60,384 nt of DNA from Desulfotruncus arcticus DSM 17038 (GCF_900113335.1 NZ_FOOX01000025.1:1-60384), one strand, 5' to 3'. Positions 46,719 through 55,847 are shown, numbered from the stretch's first letter. The notes: generated by a model not told the origin, from the sequence alone. Numbers and translations are program-made.

Positions 46719-48746
46719 TCATTTAATCCAATGTAATTCAGCTTTATCGGTTATCTTTAATGACATAACCAGGGCGTCAGCGGGGTTATTGCGAATCGTT
46801 ACTTTAGGCTTAATTCCTTCGGGTATGGCCGGTGGAGCTCCCCTTAAATCAATGCCTGTAATTACGTTTTTCTTACCTTCTTGTAAGGCTTTTAGCCAGT
46901 GTATAGTAGTTTTGGTTTCAACCGGGTCACCACCGGGCACGATTACCAATAATACTGACCATCCATGAAAGGCAGCTTTTTGGGCAGAATTTATGTCATC
47001 TGCAAAATCTATAACCGTATAAGTTGCTTTTTTACGAACAGACTTGACCAGTGCCCATAGTTCTTCATCATAATTACTTTTTAAATTTTTCACCGGGTCT
47101 ACGGCATAAATTTCTATATTGTCCTTTTCCACCGGTGCTTGCGAGCCGGGCACCCTCCAGTCGGACATAATAAGTTCTTCATCTGATATATCAAGCCACA
47201 TTGAACCTGTGCTTAAGCTTGACGCTCCGATATATGCAACTATTGAATCATTAATGTCTGCCAACATCTTTACCGCTTGAGCGCATAGGCGACCGGCCAG
47301 GCCCGGTCGCCAGGGTGATACAACAGCAAATAAACCTCCTGGTATTATTGCGTTCGAATGACTAATTTCAACTGCATCGTCCTCTTTGTCTACGTTGCTA
47401 TCGTCTAATGAAATACCTTCTCTTAAATTTGCCTTACCCTTGTGTTTCTTTTTGTGTTTGATCTTTAGTTGATCGTTATTATCTTCCTCTTGGGAACTTG
47501 TCTTTAAGATGCCGCCTAACCTGCTTACACCTTTTTTAAATACGCTAAGGTTATCTATGACATCTTTTTTATCTTGGTCTGTATCTTTATCGTTATTTTG
47601 TGCATTAATATCCGTCTCGTTAAGTTCTTTTACAATGTTATGGACATGAAAAACAAGTTCCTCTCCGGAAATAAATCCGCCTTCCTGACAGGTAAGGATG
47701 TGCCTTACTCCTGATGATTCAACTTGTTTCACAATCCTTTTACCCTCATCGTCAAGTTCACCAGCAATATATAAAACCGCCGGTACTTCTTTAACGGACC
47801 ATTCTGCAAGTTGCTCAGACTCGGGAATACCGCCCATGGGTCCGTTTCGCATTAGAATAAGGATGTCCGGTTTATTATCATAGATATGTTGTTTTATTTC
47901 GTCATGACTTATTGATTCGATTATCTTAATATTAACTAATCGTGAGAATGTGGTAGTAAACCACTTATGCAGATCCTCGCTGTTGATTGCCAGGGATAAG
48001 GTTATTGTTCCTGTTCTTTTTCTAGATACAGGTTTGCCGTTAGACTTTGTATTACCGTTCTGAATCGGTACCGGCACTTCTTCTATTACCGGTAGTTTTT
48101 TATTATCCGATATTTTTTTTAAGCTGGAAAGCATTCCTGTTATATTTCCGACTTGCTTTGCTATTGCTGATTGTTTATTTTTATTGTTATTTTGTCTAAT
48201 ATCGGTACCGTCACCAGTGTCATTTTGAACTGAATAAATATCATTATCAACATCTTCAGTTGATACGTTGTCTTCTTCAACAATCTGGGCAGGTTTTTTA
48301 TTATGTTCAGAATTTAGATTATCACTGTTCATACCCTGTAAATCTATGGACATCTCGGCGAAAGACTTTGCAACATCGCCTAAATTACCGGGATTTTTTA
48401 GCCTGTCAATAACATCTTTCGGGCTAACTTTATCGTACACAAAGTCATAAATTCCATAGGGTACCAAAGCTTTAACCAGTTCAAGTGTTTGGGGTAAAAA
48501 AGGGGAGCCAGGTAAAACTATAACCCTAATTCCCTTTTCCCTGACTGACCGGATAAGGGCTATTAGATCATTTTCACCGCTTAAAGCAGGTGATATTACC
48601 AACGTATCTATACCGGATTCATTTATCACCTTGTGTAAAACACTGCGATGAAAACATTGACCATAAGCTTCTATATCATTTTCCGGCATTAATCTTAAAA
48701 GGTGCTCGTCTAACTTTTCTATGCCGGTGGCCACAAGTACTTTCAA
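46719..48746 (-). CDS. Receiver-like plus degenerate ParA/MinD-like protein
   Basis: Encodes 675 residues from TTG 48744-48746 (AAGGAGG upstream). Residues 1-110 look like a Toprim/receiver-like alpha/beta unit (DTLVISPALSGENDLIALIR, IRVIVLPGSPFLPQTLELVK), a long charged linker follows, then a second alpha/beta unit (about residues 250-365), another linker and a C-terminal MinD-like domain (FAVVSPWRPGLAGRLCAQAV, DINDSIVAYIGASSL, ATYTVIDFADDINSAQK). The expected P-loop GK(T/S) is absent. It is common in Desulfotomaculum-like mobile elements, I believe, and probably acts as scaffold or TadZ partner. Confidence 0.6.
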   Translation of the reverse strand: MKVLVATGIEKLDEHLLRLMPENDIEAYGQCFHRSVLHKVINESGIDTLVISPALSGENDLIALIRSVREKGIRVIVLPGSPFLPQTLELVKALVPYGIYDFVYDKVSPKDVIDRLKNPGNLGDVAKSFAEMSIDLQGMNSDNLNSEHNKKPAQIVEEDNVSTEDVDNDIYSVQNDTGDGTDIRQNNNKNKQSAIAKQVGNITGMLSSLKKISDNKKLPVIEEVPVPIQNGNTKSNGKPVSRKRTGTITLSLAINSEDLHKWFTTTFSRLVNIKIIESISHDEIKQHIYDNKPDILILMRNGPMGGIPESEQLAEWSVKEVPAVLYIAGELDDEGKRIVKQVESSGVRHILTCQEGGFISGEELVFHVHNIVKELNETDINAQNNDKDTDQDKKDVIDNLSVFKKGVSRLGGILKTSSQEEDNNDQLKIKHKKKHKGKANLREGISLDDSNVDKEDDAVEISHSNAIIPGGLFAVVSPWRPGLAGRLCAQAVKMLADINDSIVAYIGASSLSTGSMWLDISDEELIMSDWRVPGSQAPVEKDNIEIYAVDPVKNLKSNYDEELWALVKSVRKKATYTVIDFADDINSAQKAAFHGWSVLLVIVPGGDPVETKTTIHWLKALQEGKKNVITGIDLRGAPPAIPEGIKPKVTIRNNPADALVMSLKITDKAELHWIK

Positions 48747-50468
48747 TCAATTTTCCTCCTTCCCCCGCAGCACCAACATGGGGTCTATCCAACCTTCTTT
48801 TGCCAGATCCCATATACCCAGGTGTAAGTGTGGTCCATCCGATAGGCCAGTACTACCTACTTCACCAATTTTCATACTGGGTTCTACGGATTGCGAGTCG
48901 GCCACGGAGATTTTCGATAGGTGCGCGTAAAGATATCTATGCCTGCCGTCCTGTATAACTACTGTTAGACCATAGTCTGACATATTACCTGTGTGCGTTA
49001 CCACTCCTGAAGATACAGATACAACTGTTTGTCCCATTGGGGCGGGAATATCAATCCCATCGTGATCCCTCCACGTATTTAAGATTGAGTGCAACCTTGG
49101 CCCGAACGGTGAGGATATTTCATAGTAGCCCGGGACAGGCCAAATAGCGGAATCCATAAACCGGAAGTTATCCGCGTATTCCCAGATGGGAGTTGCGTAT
49201 TCCTCCCTGCATCTTTCTGTAGCGTCGCTACCCCTAAAGCCGCCGTAAAACGTTAAGACGGCTAGTGTTTGTTCCTTCCACTCACCGTCCCAATCGATGT
49301 TTTTTAGCCCAAGTTCCCTTAACATATAAGCTCCACATAATATTTGCGCTCGCGGATTTTCCCTGTCTACTATCGGGTCAAATCCCAATAATACTGAGTA
49401 GTGGTTCCAGTTTGAAGGTGTGAGTTGCATTAAGCCGTAACAATGTGTGCCGGTGTTTTCCGCCCGGGGGTTAAAGGAGCTTTCCTTGAATGCCACTGCA
49501 GCCAGGAACCACCACGGTATCCCGAATCTTTCTTCGGCTTCTTTAAAATATGGGATTAATTCAGGCGGTATCATTGCGATAGAAACAAAATCACCAATGT
49601 CTTTATTTTTAATTAGCCAGCGCAGCCACTCTTTTCCCTCGTTAAATCCCTGACCAGCCTCCCATACCGCTGTACGTGCCAGCGGTACATCATCGACCTT
49701 ATTTAGTTTATATTCATTTACCAGCCAGTCCTCCAGACGCTGCCACTTATTGGGTAACAATTGATGGGTATCTTTGAGTTCCTCCTTTGTTATTGTCACC
49801 TTGTTTTCACCGCTGCCATGTGTTTCTGTCACCCATTTGTAGTGAAACTGATAATGTCCCTCAATGGTGAAGGCCTCTACCAGGAGGTATTGTATACTTT
49901 TTTCAGTTTCGCTGTTTCCGTCTGTGTAAACATAAGATTGCTTATAATAAAAGTATGGGTGCAACCCTTTGGTAATCTCTTCTTTATGGGTTATTTCCTC
50001 TTGACCGAAGTTATAAGCCCTGTAGAGGGCTGCTGCATGCACCTGGCCCCATTTAAGAGCCAGCGCTTTGTCGGAGCCGTAAGGATCAGGCAGAACGGTA
50101 AATTTTCTTATCCCCTGGCCCGGGTAAAAAGAGTCATCCGGACTTGCTTCGTACTTTTCACCTCCTGGTTCACAAGGGGCATCATTAATCAACCAGGCGT
50201 CCTCAAGGTTATATCGATCACACAATGCCTCATACTCCTGTTTTACCTTTTTATCCTCATCCGAAGGGTTTACCCCGCCAAGTGCGCCGGCCTCCGGCAT
50301 GGCCGAGTATACTGAAGCTACCAACATAGCAAGGATCATAAAAATGAGGATAACAATAATTAAATAAGGCAAAAACGGTTTTATAGCTTTAAAAAGAAGA
50401 CGTTTAAATAAATGCGCGATTTTTTTTGCCCCTTGCATGGTTTCTTTTTCAATCCTGTCTGCGTTCAC
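48747..50468 (-). CDS. Membrane-anchored SLT + M23 wall hydrolase (VirB1-like)
   Basis: Encodes 573 residues from GTG 50466-50468. An N-terminal anchor (LFKAIKPFLPYLIIVILIFM, ILAMLVASVYSA) leads to a lytic transglycosylase domain (GIPWWFLAAVAFKESSFNPR, HCYGLMQLTPSNWNHY; catalytic E in KES) at about residues 315-410, and a C-terminal M23 endopeptidase (RDHDGIDIPAPMGQTVVSVS, HRYLYAHLSK, GPHLHLGIW). Two wall-cutting activities in one protein resemble gram-positive T4SS hydrolases, opening peptidoglycan for the mating channel. It is the boundary between Tad 2 and T4SS genes. Confidence 0.88.
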   Translation of the reverse strand: MNADRIEKETMQGAKKIAHLFKRLLFKAIKPFLPYLIIVILIFMILAMLVASVYSAMPEAGALGGVNPSDEDKKVKQEYEALCDRYNLEDAWLINDAPCEPGGEKYEASPDDSFYPGQGIRKFTVLPDPYGSDKALALKWGQVHAAALYRAYNFGQEEITHKEEITKGLHPYFYYKQSYVYTDGNSETEKSIQYLLVEAFTIEGHYQFHYKWVTETHGSGENKVTITKEELKDTHQLLPNKWQRLEDWLVNEYKLNKVDDVPLARTAVWEAGQGFNEGKEWLRWLIKNKDIGDFVSIAMIPPELIPYFKEAEERFGIPWWFLAAVAFKESSFNPRAENTGTHCYGLMQLTPSNWNHYSVLLGFDPIVDRENPRAQILCGAYMLRELGLKNIDWDGEWKEQTLAVLTFYGGFRGSDATERCREEYATPIWEYADNFRFMDSAIWPVPGYYEISSPFGPRLHSILNTWRDHDGIDIPAPMGQTVVSVSSGVVTHTGNMSDYGLTVVIQDGRHRYLYAHLSKISVADSQSVEPSMKIGEVGSTGLSDGPHLHLGIWDLAKEGWIDPMLVLRGKEEN

Positions 50469-50479
50469 TGTCTCACCCC

Positions 50480-50518
50480 TAAAAAAACAGAACTCCGGCT
50501 ATTCAGTGCCGGAGTTCT
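50480..50518 (-). terminator. Rho-independent terminator
   Basis: AGAACTCCGGC (50489-50499) pairs perfectly with GCCGGAGTTCT (50508-50518); the minus strand continues in a seven-T run. It separates the T4SS genes from the hydrolase and Tad 2 genes. Confidence 0.85.
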
Positions 50519-50525
50519 GAGTTAA

Positions 50526-51485
50526 CTAATTATTTTTCTTTATTCCGTTAATGTTCGGAGTCATTGCCCTTCCAGTCATCGACGCCCCCATTGACGCGGC
50601 CCTGCTACCCATGGGTGACATGGCCAGCGCCATGGCTACCTGTGTGGTGGCAGCCACATTGTTTTGTGAGCCTGTGATATCACGCATCGACTGCAAAAAT
50701 CCCTGGCCGTTTGCTTTACGTGCCCTGATTTCACCGGCCAGGTTATAGGCTGTTGAGGTAACCCCTCCCATTGCTTTACCGGTGGCGGCGTATATGCCGG
50801 CTACCGCCGGAGCCGCCTCGGGCACGGCGAATGATGAGGCAGCCCCAAATTTAGCTGCATTGCCAGCGGCTTTGTTTCCCGCCTTACCGGAAATATTGAT
50901 AATATCGTTCAGGTTACGCTGACCCATCGGCGGTGGTGTCGCAGCACCACCCTGCTCGAATGGCTGTGCACTGTTGCTAATACCTTCCTTTGGTGAAACA
51001 CCCGCCGCAGTTGCCTGATTAGATACCCCACCGCCAACCTGATTGAATAACTGTCCTTGCATGCCATTACCGTTGTTATTTTGACCGGTTGTATCGGTTG
51101 TGAAAGTGTTATAACCTGATTCATTAAAACCGGACATATTTGTGGTTTGGCCTGACATGCCGGGTGAATTTGCATTAAAATTGGACAGGCCCGGCCCTAC
51201 CGGAGGTACCGGTGGGTTTGGCGGAGTTATACCAACTCCACCTGTCGGTGGTGGCATGTTGTTGCCTCCCCCGAAAGCACCACCTGTAAGACCGCCAAGC
51301 ATACCGCCTTTTTTCATTAAACCAAAGGTAGCCCCAATTGCACCGAGCCCGATCATAGCCCATCTGTCTTCATCAACGGTCCCAACCCGGGCCACAAGAT
51401 TCATGAATATAGAGCTTAGCATTTTACTTACCGGGATAACCGTTAATAACATAAAAAATACTTCCCATACCGTTATCTTTTCCAT
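50526..51485 (-). CDS. Gly/Pro/Asn-rich T4SS accessory protein
   Basis: Encodes 319 residues from ATG 51483-51485 (SD GGGGGTAGG, overlapping the upstream TAA in TAATG). N-terminal helix (KITVWEVFFMLLTVIPVSKM) and a second hydrophobic stretch (WAMIGLGAIGATFGLMKKG), then a long low-complexity region rich in Gly, Pro, Asn, Gln (TPPNPPVPPVGPG) and a C-terminal Ala/Gly/Met-rich part. The layout recalls the C-terminal half of TrbL/VirB6 proteins, which are often separated. It directly follows the VirB6-like gene. Confidence 0.6.
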   Translation of the reverse strand: MEKITVWEVFFMLLTVIPVSKMLSSIFMNLVARVGTVDEDRWAMIGLGAIGATFGLMKKGGMLGGLTGGAFGGGNNMPPPTGGVGITPPNPPVPPVGPGLSNFNANSPGMSGQTTNMSGFNESGYNTFTTDTTGQNNNGNGMQGQLFNQVGGGVSNQATAAGVSPKEGISNSAQPFEQGGAATPPPMGQRNLNDIINISGKAGNKAAGNAAKFGAASSFAVPEAAPAVAGIYAATGKAMGGVTSTAYNLAGEIRARKANGQGFLQSMRDITGSQNNVAATTQVAMALAMSPMGSRAASMGASMTGRAMTPNINGIKKNN

Positions 51486-52489
51486 TAACCTACCCCCCAT
51501 GAGCCGGACAGAAGGATAGCCAAAAAAGACGCTATAGCAACACAAAGCCCCAGGATACCCAGACCGATTAATGCCTTAATTAACCCCTCTTTTGCCTCCG
51601 CTCTATCCTTTTCCGCCCGTGCCGTGATAATTCTAATACCCATGATTATCATAACAGCTACACAAATAGACCCGGCGAAACCTGCGAGGAATACACCGAT
51701 TTGTATAAATCCACTTGAAAACCATTCAGTATCAATTACTCCACCAAGCGATTTTCCTGTGCCGGTAGCCACGCTCATAAATATCCCCAGTGAAAGTGCA
51801 TGCGTTGTCTGCATGAATATAGTTTGGATAATTTCACCCACCCATATTTCCAGCACCTGGCGGTTAGCGGTTATGGCCCAAGCCCATGCAATGATCGGCG
51901 TTGCCACCAGGTTAGCTGTGATAACCCAGCGGCGGATGGTATATACAGCGTTGAAGTAAACGTCGAAACCTACCATCGAACCGTTTATGGTAACGTTTGC
52001 TATAGGGTTGCCCGTATCTACGCTGGATAGCAGTGAACTGCCAAATATATTAGTCTGGCCATTAAATATCAGTTCATCCAGGCTTTTAAGACCGAATATC
52101 TTATTGAACATATTAATAATTGAGTTGAACGGGGCAGCTATGATATTTTCAAACATGCCCACAGCCTGGTCCATCAGAGTTTCTTCAATTTCCGGCTTGT
52201 CCGCAAAATGATTAAGCAACTGGCCGAATAACCACACAAAACCATCGTTTATATCAGATAATAGGGATATAAAAACAGGCGCAAGAACGATAAGTACCAT
52301 TGTTAAAACAGCACGCTGTACATCCTCTATAAACGAGGCCCTGACACCGGGGTTAAGCGCCGAATTCATATAACTGTACCCTGATTTAACAATACTAACA
52401 AGAAGAAAGCCCCCGCCGACAGAGGTAAGGACCACGTACCAGAATATTATGATCGACCACTGGCCATCCGTAAATATCGAAGGATGCAT
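51485..52489 (-). CDS. VirB6/TrbL-like polytopic membrane protein
   Basis: Encodes 334 residues with about seven membrane helices (IIIFWYVVLTSVGGGFLLVS; VLTMVLIVLAPVFISLLSDI; WVITANLVATPIIAWAWAIT; FIQIGVFLAGFAGSICVAVM; ALIGLGILGLCVAIASFLAI). Its size, hydrophobicity and place before VirB4 fit the channel protein of gram-positive T4SS. Start ATG 52487-52489, SD GAGGTAA. Confidence 0.75.
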   Translation of the reverse strand: MHPSIFTDGQWSIIIFWYVVLTSVGGGFLLVSIVKSGYSYMNSALNPGVRASFIEDVQRAVLTMVLIVLAPVFISLLSDINDGFVWLFGQLLNHFADKPEIEETLMDQAVGMFENIIAAPFNSIINMFNKIFGLKSLDELIFNGQTNIFGSSLLSSVDTGNPIANVTINGSMVGFDVYFNAVYTIRRWVITANLVATPIIAWAWAITANRQVLEIWVGEIIQTIFMQTTHALSLGIFMSVATGTGKSLGGVIDTEWFSSGFIQIGVFLAGFAGSICVAVMIIMGIRIITARAEKDRAEAKEGLIKALIGLGILGLCVAIASFLAILLSGSWGVG

Positions 52490-52494
52490 AATCG

Positions 52495-54342
52495 TTACCT
52501 CGCCAGAACTGCTTCGGGGTCAGATTTTAAGAAGTATTCCTCGAAGTGAAAACCTTTAAAACTAACAATCGCGCTTTCAAGGCCGGCCCTTAAAATGCCC
52601 TGACCGGGTTGAAAGGTTTCAATTCTGTTTATTACGCCCTGGGGCAGTTTAAATATCTCACCAAGTTCCCGGGCATCGTTGTGCTGCATCTTAAGGAAAA
52701 ACTTTGTATCACACTGCGCCATTAGCACCTGACCTTCCTCCGTGGTAAACTCCCTGAAACTTTGGGATGCGACCATAGTTGATGTGTTGTATTTAGCCCC
52801 ACGCCGCGTCAGATCGGACAAAAATTTTGCGGTGTCTTTATGGCGCATCATGAGCCAGGCTTCGTCAACCACTACCATCTTGCGTTTCTTGGATTTCTTC
52901 ACAAACTTTTCCCATACCCAAGACAGCATTACGTACATGGCATACGTACGCTGAAACTCAGTTTTTAGGCTGGATACGTCGAAAACTACAAGATTGTTAT
53001 CATAGAACGAGCCGATGCTTTGACCATCGAAGAAACCCATACCACCGCCCCTGCAAAAAGGCTGCATTATGTTGGCTAAGCGCGTGGCACCCATATTTCC
53101 CAGGCGTTTCACATAACTTGTTATGGTGGGCATTTCCTTATATGATTGGCCTACATAGACGCCTTCCTCCACCACCCTGCCTCCGGGAAGATAGATGCTT
53201 TCCTCGTCCTCAGTAATTTCCTTGGAAAGATACTCATCCCGGACAGCTTTCCCCGCCAATGCTCTTTCCTCGGCGGTTATCTTTTCTCCAGTCTGGGCCT
53301 CTATGATGGAGGAAATTAGTTGACATATATCCTCTGATTTACCGGCAATATCTACATACCGCCTGCCTGTTTCTTCATCTTCGTCCGGCTCAATATCAAA
53401 TATATTGAACATGGGTTCCATGTTTGGCTTGAATTTAACCAATACCCCGCCCAGGGATTTAACCAATTTCCGGTACTCTCCCTCGGGATCTATGATTACC
53501 ACTGAAATACCATGGGCCATAGACCTTGAGGTGATACCTTTGACCGTGTAACTCTTTCCGGTTCTGGTGGCACCAGTGATAAACATGTGCATACCGAAAA
53601 GCCTTGGAGGACCTATAAAAAGGTCTAGTAATGCCGGACTGCCCGTCTCATTTTTACCAAAGTATATACCTGAAGGGTGAGTAAAGTCGCTGGAAAGCAG
53701 TGGTGAAAGACACGCCGCGTTAGCTACTGTTACATCGTGCACTTCCTTTAGGTCGGCCCGTAAAAAAGGGAGGGTATTAGTAAACCCTTCCAACTGGCGG
53801 TCGTACATGGTTATCACGCCGGTAGCGCCAAGTATATCTTTAACCTGATTACACTTGTGAACCATCTGTTCATATGTGGGTGCCGTGACCTGTACGGTTA
53901 CAGTAGCAGCCACGAGGTTGTTTCTGCGCAAATTGATGTCGGTTAATAACTGATAATAGAATGCGTACTTGGTTTCCAGTTTACCTATTTCGGTAGTCTC
54001 GCCGCGTTTCCTGGCTAGATGTAAGTCAGAGCCGACTACGGTCATGTTTCTGGCAACCTGATTATTGGCCTCTTTTTGGGTATACGGATACAGAGTCACA
54101 GAAACAGTTACTCCAGCCATAGAAGTTACGGCGTTGAACCAGCCGAAACATAGCAACTCCGGTAGTATTTCCACCACCAGCAACCGGCAGTACATGTCGT
54201 CTATCCTGATATGATCCTCATACTCCTTAACCCGATCCGGCGCGAAAAGCTGAGATAATGTCGGGACCCGTGCCGGGGCAATATCCTCTTTGTCTTTTTT
54301 ATCTTTTTTAAACAAGATAAATTTGATAGTAATCACCTCCAT
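52495..54342 (-). CDS. virB4: VirB4-type conjugation ATPase
   Basis: Encodes about 615 residues. N-terminal VirB4 domain, then ATPase core with Walker A MFITGATRTGKSYTVKGI, VIIDPEGEYRKLVKSLGGVL, Walker B KMVVVDEAWLMM and DLTRRGAKYNTSTMVASQS. It energises pilus/channel assembly and substrate transfer. The ATG at 54340-54342 lies inside the SD (ATGGAGGTGA), so translation may actually start at ATC 54325-54327 or ATT two codons earlier. A terminator-like hairpin lies directly upstream. Confidence 0.93.
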   Translation of the reverse strand: MEVITIKFILFKKDKKDKEDIAPARVPTLSQLFAPDRVKEYEDHIRIDDMYCRLLVVEILPELLCFGWFNAVTSMAGVTVSVTLYPYTQKEANNQVARNMTVVGSDLHLARKRGETTEIGKLETKYAFYYQLLTDINLRRNNLVAATVTVQVTAPTYEQMVHKCNQVKDILGATGVITMYDRQLEGFTNTLPFLRADLKEVHDVTVANAACLSPLLSSDFTHPSGIYFGKNETGSPALLDLFIGPPRLFGMHMFITGATRTGKSYTVKGITSRSMAHGISVVIIDPEGEYRKLVKSLGGVLVKFKPNMEPMFNIFDIEPDEDEETGRRYVDIAGKSEDICQLISSIIEAQTGEKITAEERALAGKAVRDEYLSKEITEDEESIYLPGGRVVEEGVYVGQSYKEMPTITSYVKRLGNMGATRLANIMQPFCRGGGMGFFDGQSIGSFYDNNLVVFDVSSLKTEFQRTYAMYVMLSWVWEKFVKKSKKRKMVVVDEAWLMMRHKDTAKFLSDLTRRGAKYNTSTMVASQSFREFTTEEGQVLMAQCDTKFFLKMQHNDARELGEIFKLPQGVINRIETFQPGQGILRAGLESAIVSFKGFHFEEYFLKSDPEAVLAR

Positions 54343-54343
54343 T

Positions 54344-54375
54344 AAAAATACCCGGGTGTTAACCCGGGCATTTTT
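54344..54375 (-). terminator. Terminator-like hairpin upstream of virB4
   Basis: On the minus strand AAAAATGCCCGGGT pairs with ACCCGGGTATTTTT around a TAAC loop, ending in a T-run only 1-2 bp before the virB4 SD. It begins at the stop codon of the 54374-55141 gene. A complete intrinsic terminator inside the T4SS operon suggests attenuation of VirB4 and all downstream genes. Confidence 0.75.
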
Positions 54376-55141
54376 AAGCCACTTCGATATCAATTTTCTC
54401 TATTTCCCTTATATTAAACTTTACCGGTGCAAGACCGCCAAGGGCTATCATGTCCGAGGGTCTGGAAAGCTTTTCAGGGAGAATCATCTGTTGAATTGCG
54501 TCCACAACTTCCTCAGTTAATTCAAGCGGAGTTAATATAATTCCAACTCTGGAACGAAAAGATTCATGTAATAATGCCATCTTCTCCTTAATACGTTCCA
54601 CAGGATTATCCTCTTCTGTACCGTCGTCCGAGATAACCAACCAGGATACCTGTGTCATAGCCTGACGGTTTCTTTTCATTTCCTCCAGCTCCGCTGCATA
54701 TAGGTTGTTATATCTTACCTGTAATTCGTTATTAAAATTTGTGTTTGTCGACCGAATTTCTCTGGCAATAGCATCGGTGTCCGTCACTACAGTGCTGGTT
54801 ATGTACTGCACTGGATATTTAATTTGGTTCTGGATACCGATAAGTGCTTCTTCCCTGGTATCCTGCTCGCCATCCGAGAGTACCGAAAAATTGGTGCCTC
54901 CAATGCGGGCAAGCCCCATGTATTTACCGTCCACATAAAAGATACCGGGGTGCACAAATTCAACTTCAAAGAGTTCATCAATATGCCTTCCGGTCGGAAT
55001 TGACTGTTTTTTATTGGTTTTTATAGTAACGGGGTTATTTTTACTTTCTGGTCCGGTAGGTGCGCGATTTAAAAACAGCAGCATAACCAGAGCTGCTATC
55101 ATTACAAAAATGATAAATATTACAACAACAGCAATAAGCAA
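54374..55141 (-). CDS. Membrane-anchored T4SS protein (TraC/TrsD N-domain-like)
   Basis: Encodes 255 residues from TTG 55139-55141 (GGGAGGA upstream). N-terminal anchor (IAVVVIFIIFVMIAALVMLL), then a soluble domain (IDELFEVEFVHPGIFYVDGK, ISDDGTEEDNPVERIKEKMA) resembling the N-terminal region of VirB4/TraC-like proteins and the small partner encoded next to PrgI in gram-positive systems. Exact role is unknown. Confidence 0.65.
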   Translation of the reverse strand: MLIAVVVIFIIFVMIAALVMLLFLNRAPTGPESKNNPVTIKTNKKQSIPTGRHIDELFEVEFVHPGIFYVDGKYMGLARIGGTNFSVLSDGEQDTREEALIGIQNQIKYPVQYITSTVVTDTDAIAREIRSTNTNFNNELQVRYNNLYAAELEEMKRNRQAMTQVSWLVISDDGTEEDNPVERIKEKMALLHESFRSRVGIILTPLELTEEVVDAIQQMILPEKLSRPSDMIALGGLAPVKFNIREIEKIDIEVA

Positions 55142-55145
55142 TTAT

Positions 55146-55472
55146 TTAATCCTCCCGTCTAAAGTTTAAATATGTGTGCGGTCTGTACTTGTACTTAAGT
55201 TTTTTTATTAAATGCCTGTCTAGTGTTTCATATCGATCATCTTCCTTTACCCTTTTCCGGGCAAGGTAAAAAGATAGTCCCACAAATGGAATCATTACCG
55301 GTAGGCAAAGTATCAAGTACTGCAGTTTAGCGCCTATGGGCACAAAGATTATTAGAGCTATAACCAGACCGACTATGATACCGGCACCAATCCAGAGCAT
55401 TTCTCTGACGTATAAACCGAATATGAACGGTGTTTCTTCTCGGGCCGAAAAAGGAACCGGGTAATACTTCAT
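55146..55472 (-). CDS. prgI: PrgI family T4SS protein
   Basis: Encodes 108 residues: YYPVPFSAREETPFIFGLYV followed by two helices (MLWIGAGIIVGLVIALIIFV; YLILCLPVMIPFVGLSFYLA) and a basic tail (RHLIKKLKYKYRPH). The pattern (P at start, two helices, K/R-rich end) is PrgI, the gram-positive VirB3 counterpart. It shares one base with the upstream gene end. Confidence 0.85.
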   Translation of the reverse strand: MKYYPVPFSAREETPFIFGLYVREMLWIGAGIIVGLVIALIIFVPIGAKLQYLILCLPVMIPFVGLSFYLARKRVKEDDRYETLDRHLIKKLKYKYRPHTYLNFRRED

Positions 55473-55831
55473 TATACCGACGCTCCTTTAATCAGGAAGG
55501 CAGCAAAGCCTACAATCATAACTGCCAGGCCGGTAACGCCTAAACCGATAAATACGTACATAATGTGTTCTTTGGTATCAGAACGGGATCTCTCGTTCCC
55601 AGTTTTTAATTTGAAGCCCAAGTAAATCAGCATACCCGCAGCCACAGCTCCTGATAATGCCCCGACACCCACCGCGATTAAAATAAACTTATCAGCCAGA
55701 CTTTTGGCGTCAACCTGATCAAGACCGGCTGTAATATCCGGGTTTTCAGCCGCTAGCGAAATACCCGGGTAAAGAAAATAACTGAATATCATTACACAAA
55801 ATAACGTTATTATTAAGTTTTTACTTACCAT
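55472..55831 (-). CDS. VirB2/TrbC-like pilin-type protein
   Basis: Encodes 119 residues: a signal peptide (LIITLFCVMIFSYFLYPGIS, LAAE), then two helices (FILIAVGVGALSGAVAAGML; MYVFIGLGVTGLAVMIVGFA) separated by a short basic loop. Signal peptide plus two helices is the VirB2 pattern. It is located next to PrgI. Confidence 0.7.
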   Translation of the reverse strand: MVSKNLIITLFCVMIFSYFLYPGISLAAENPDITAGLDQVDAKSLADKFILIAVGVGALSGAVAAGMLIYLGFKLKTGNERSRSDTKEHIMYVFIGLGVTGLAVMIVGFAAFLIKGASV

Positions 55832-55847
55832 TTTAATTACCTCCCCA

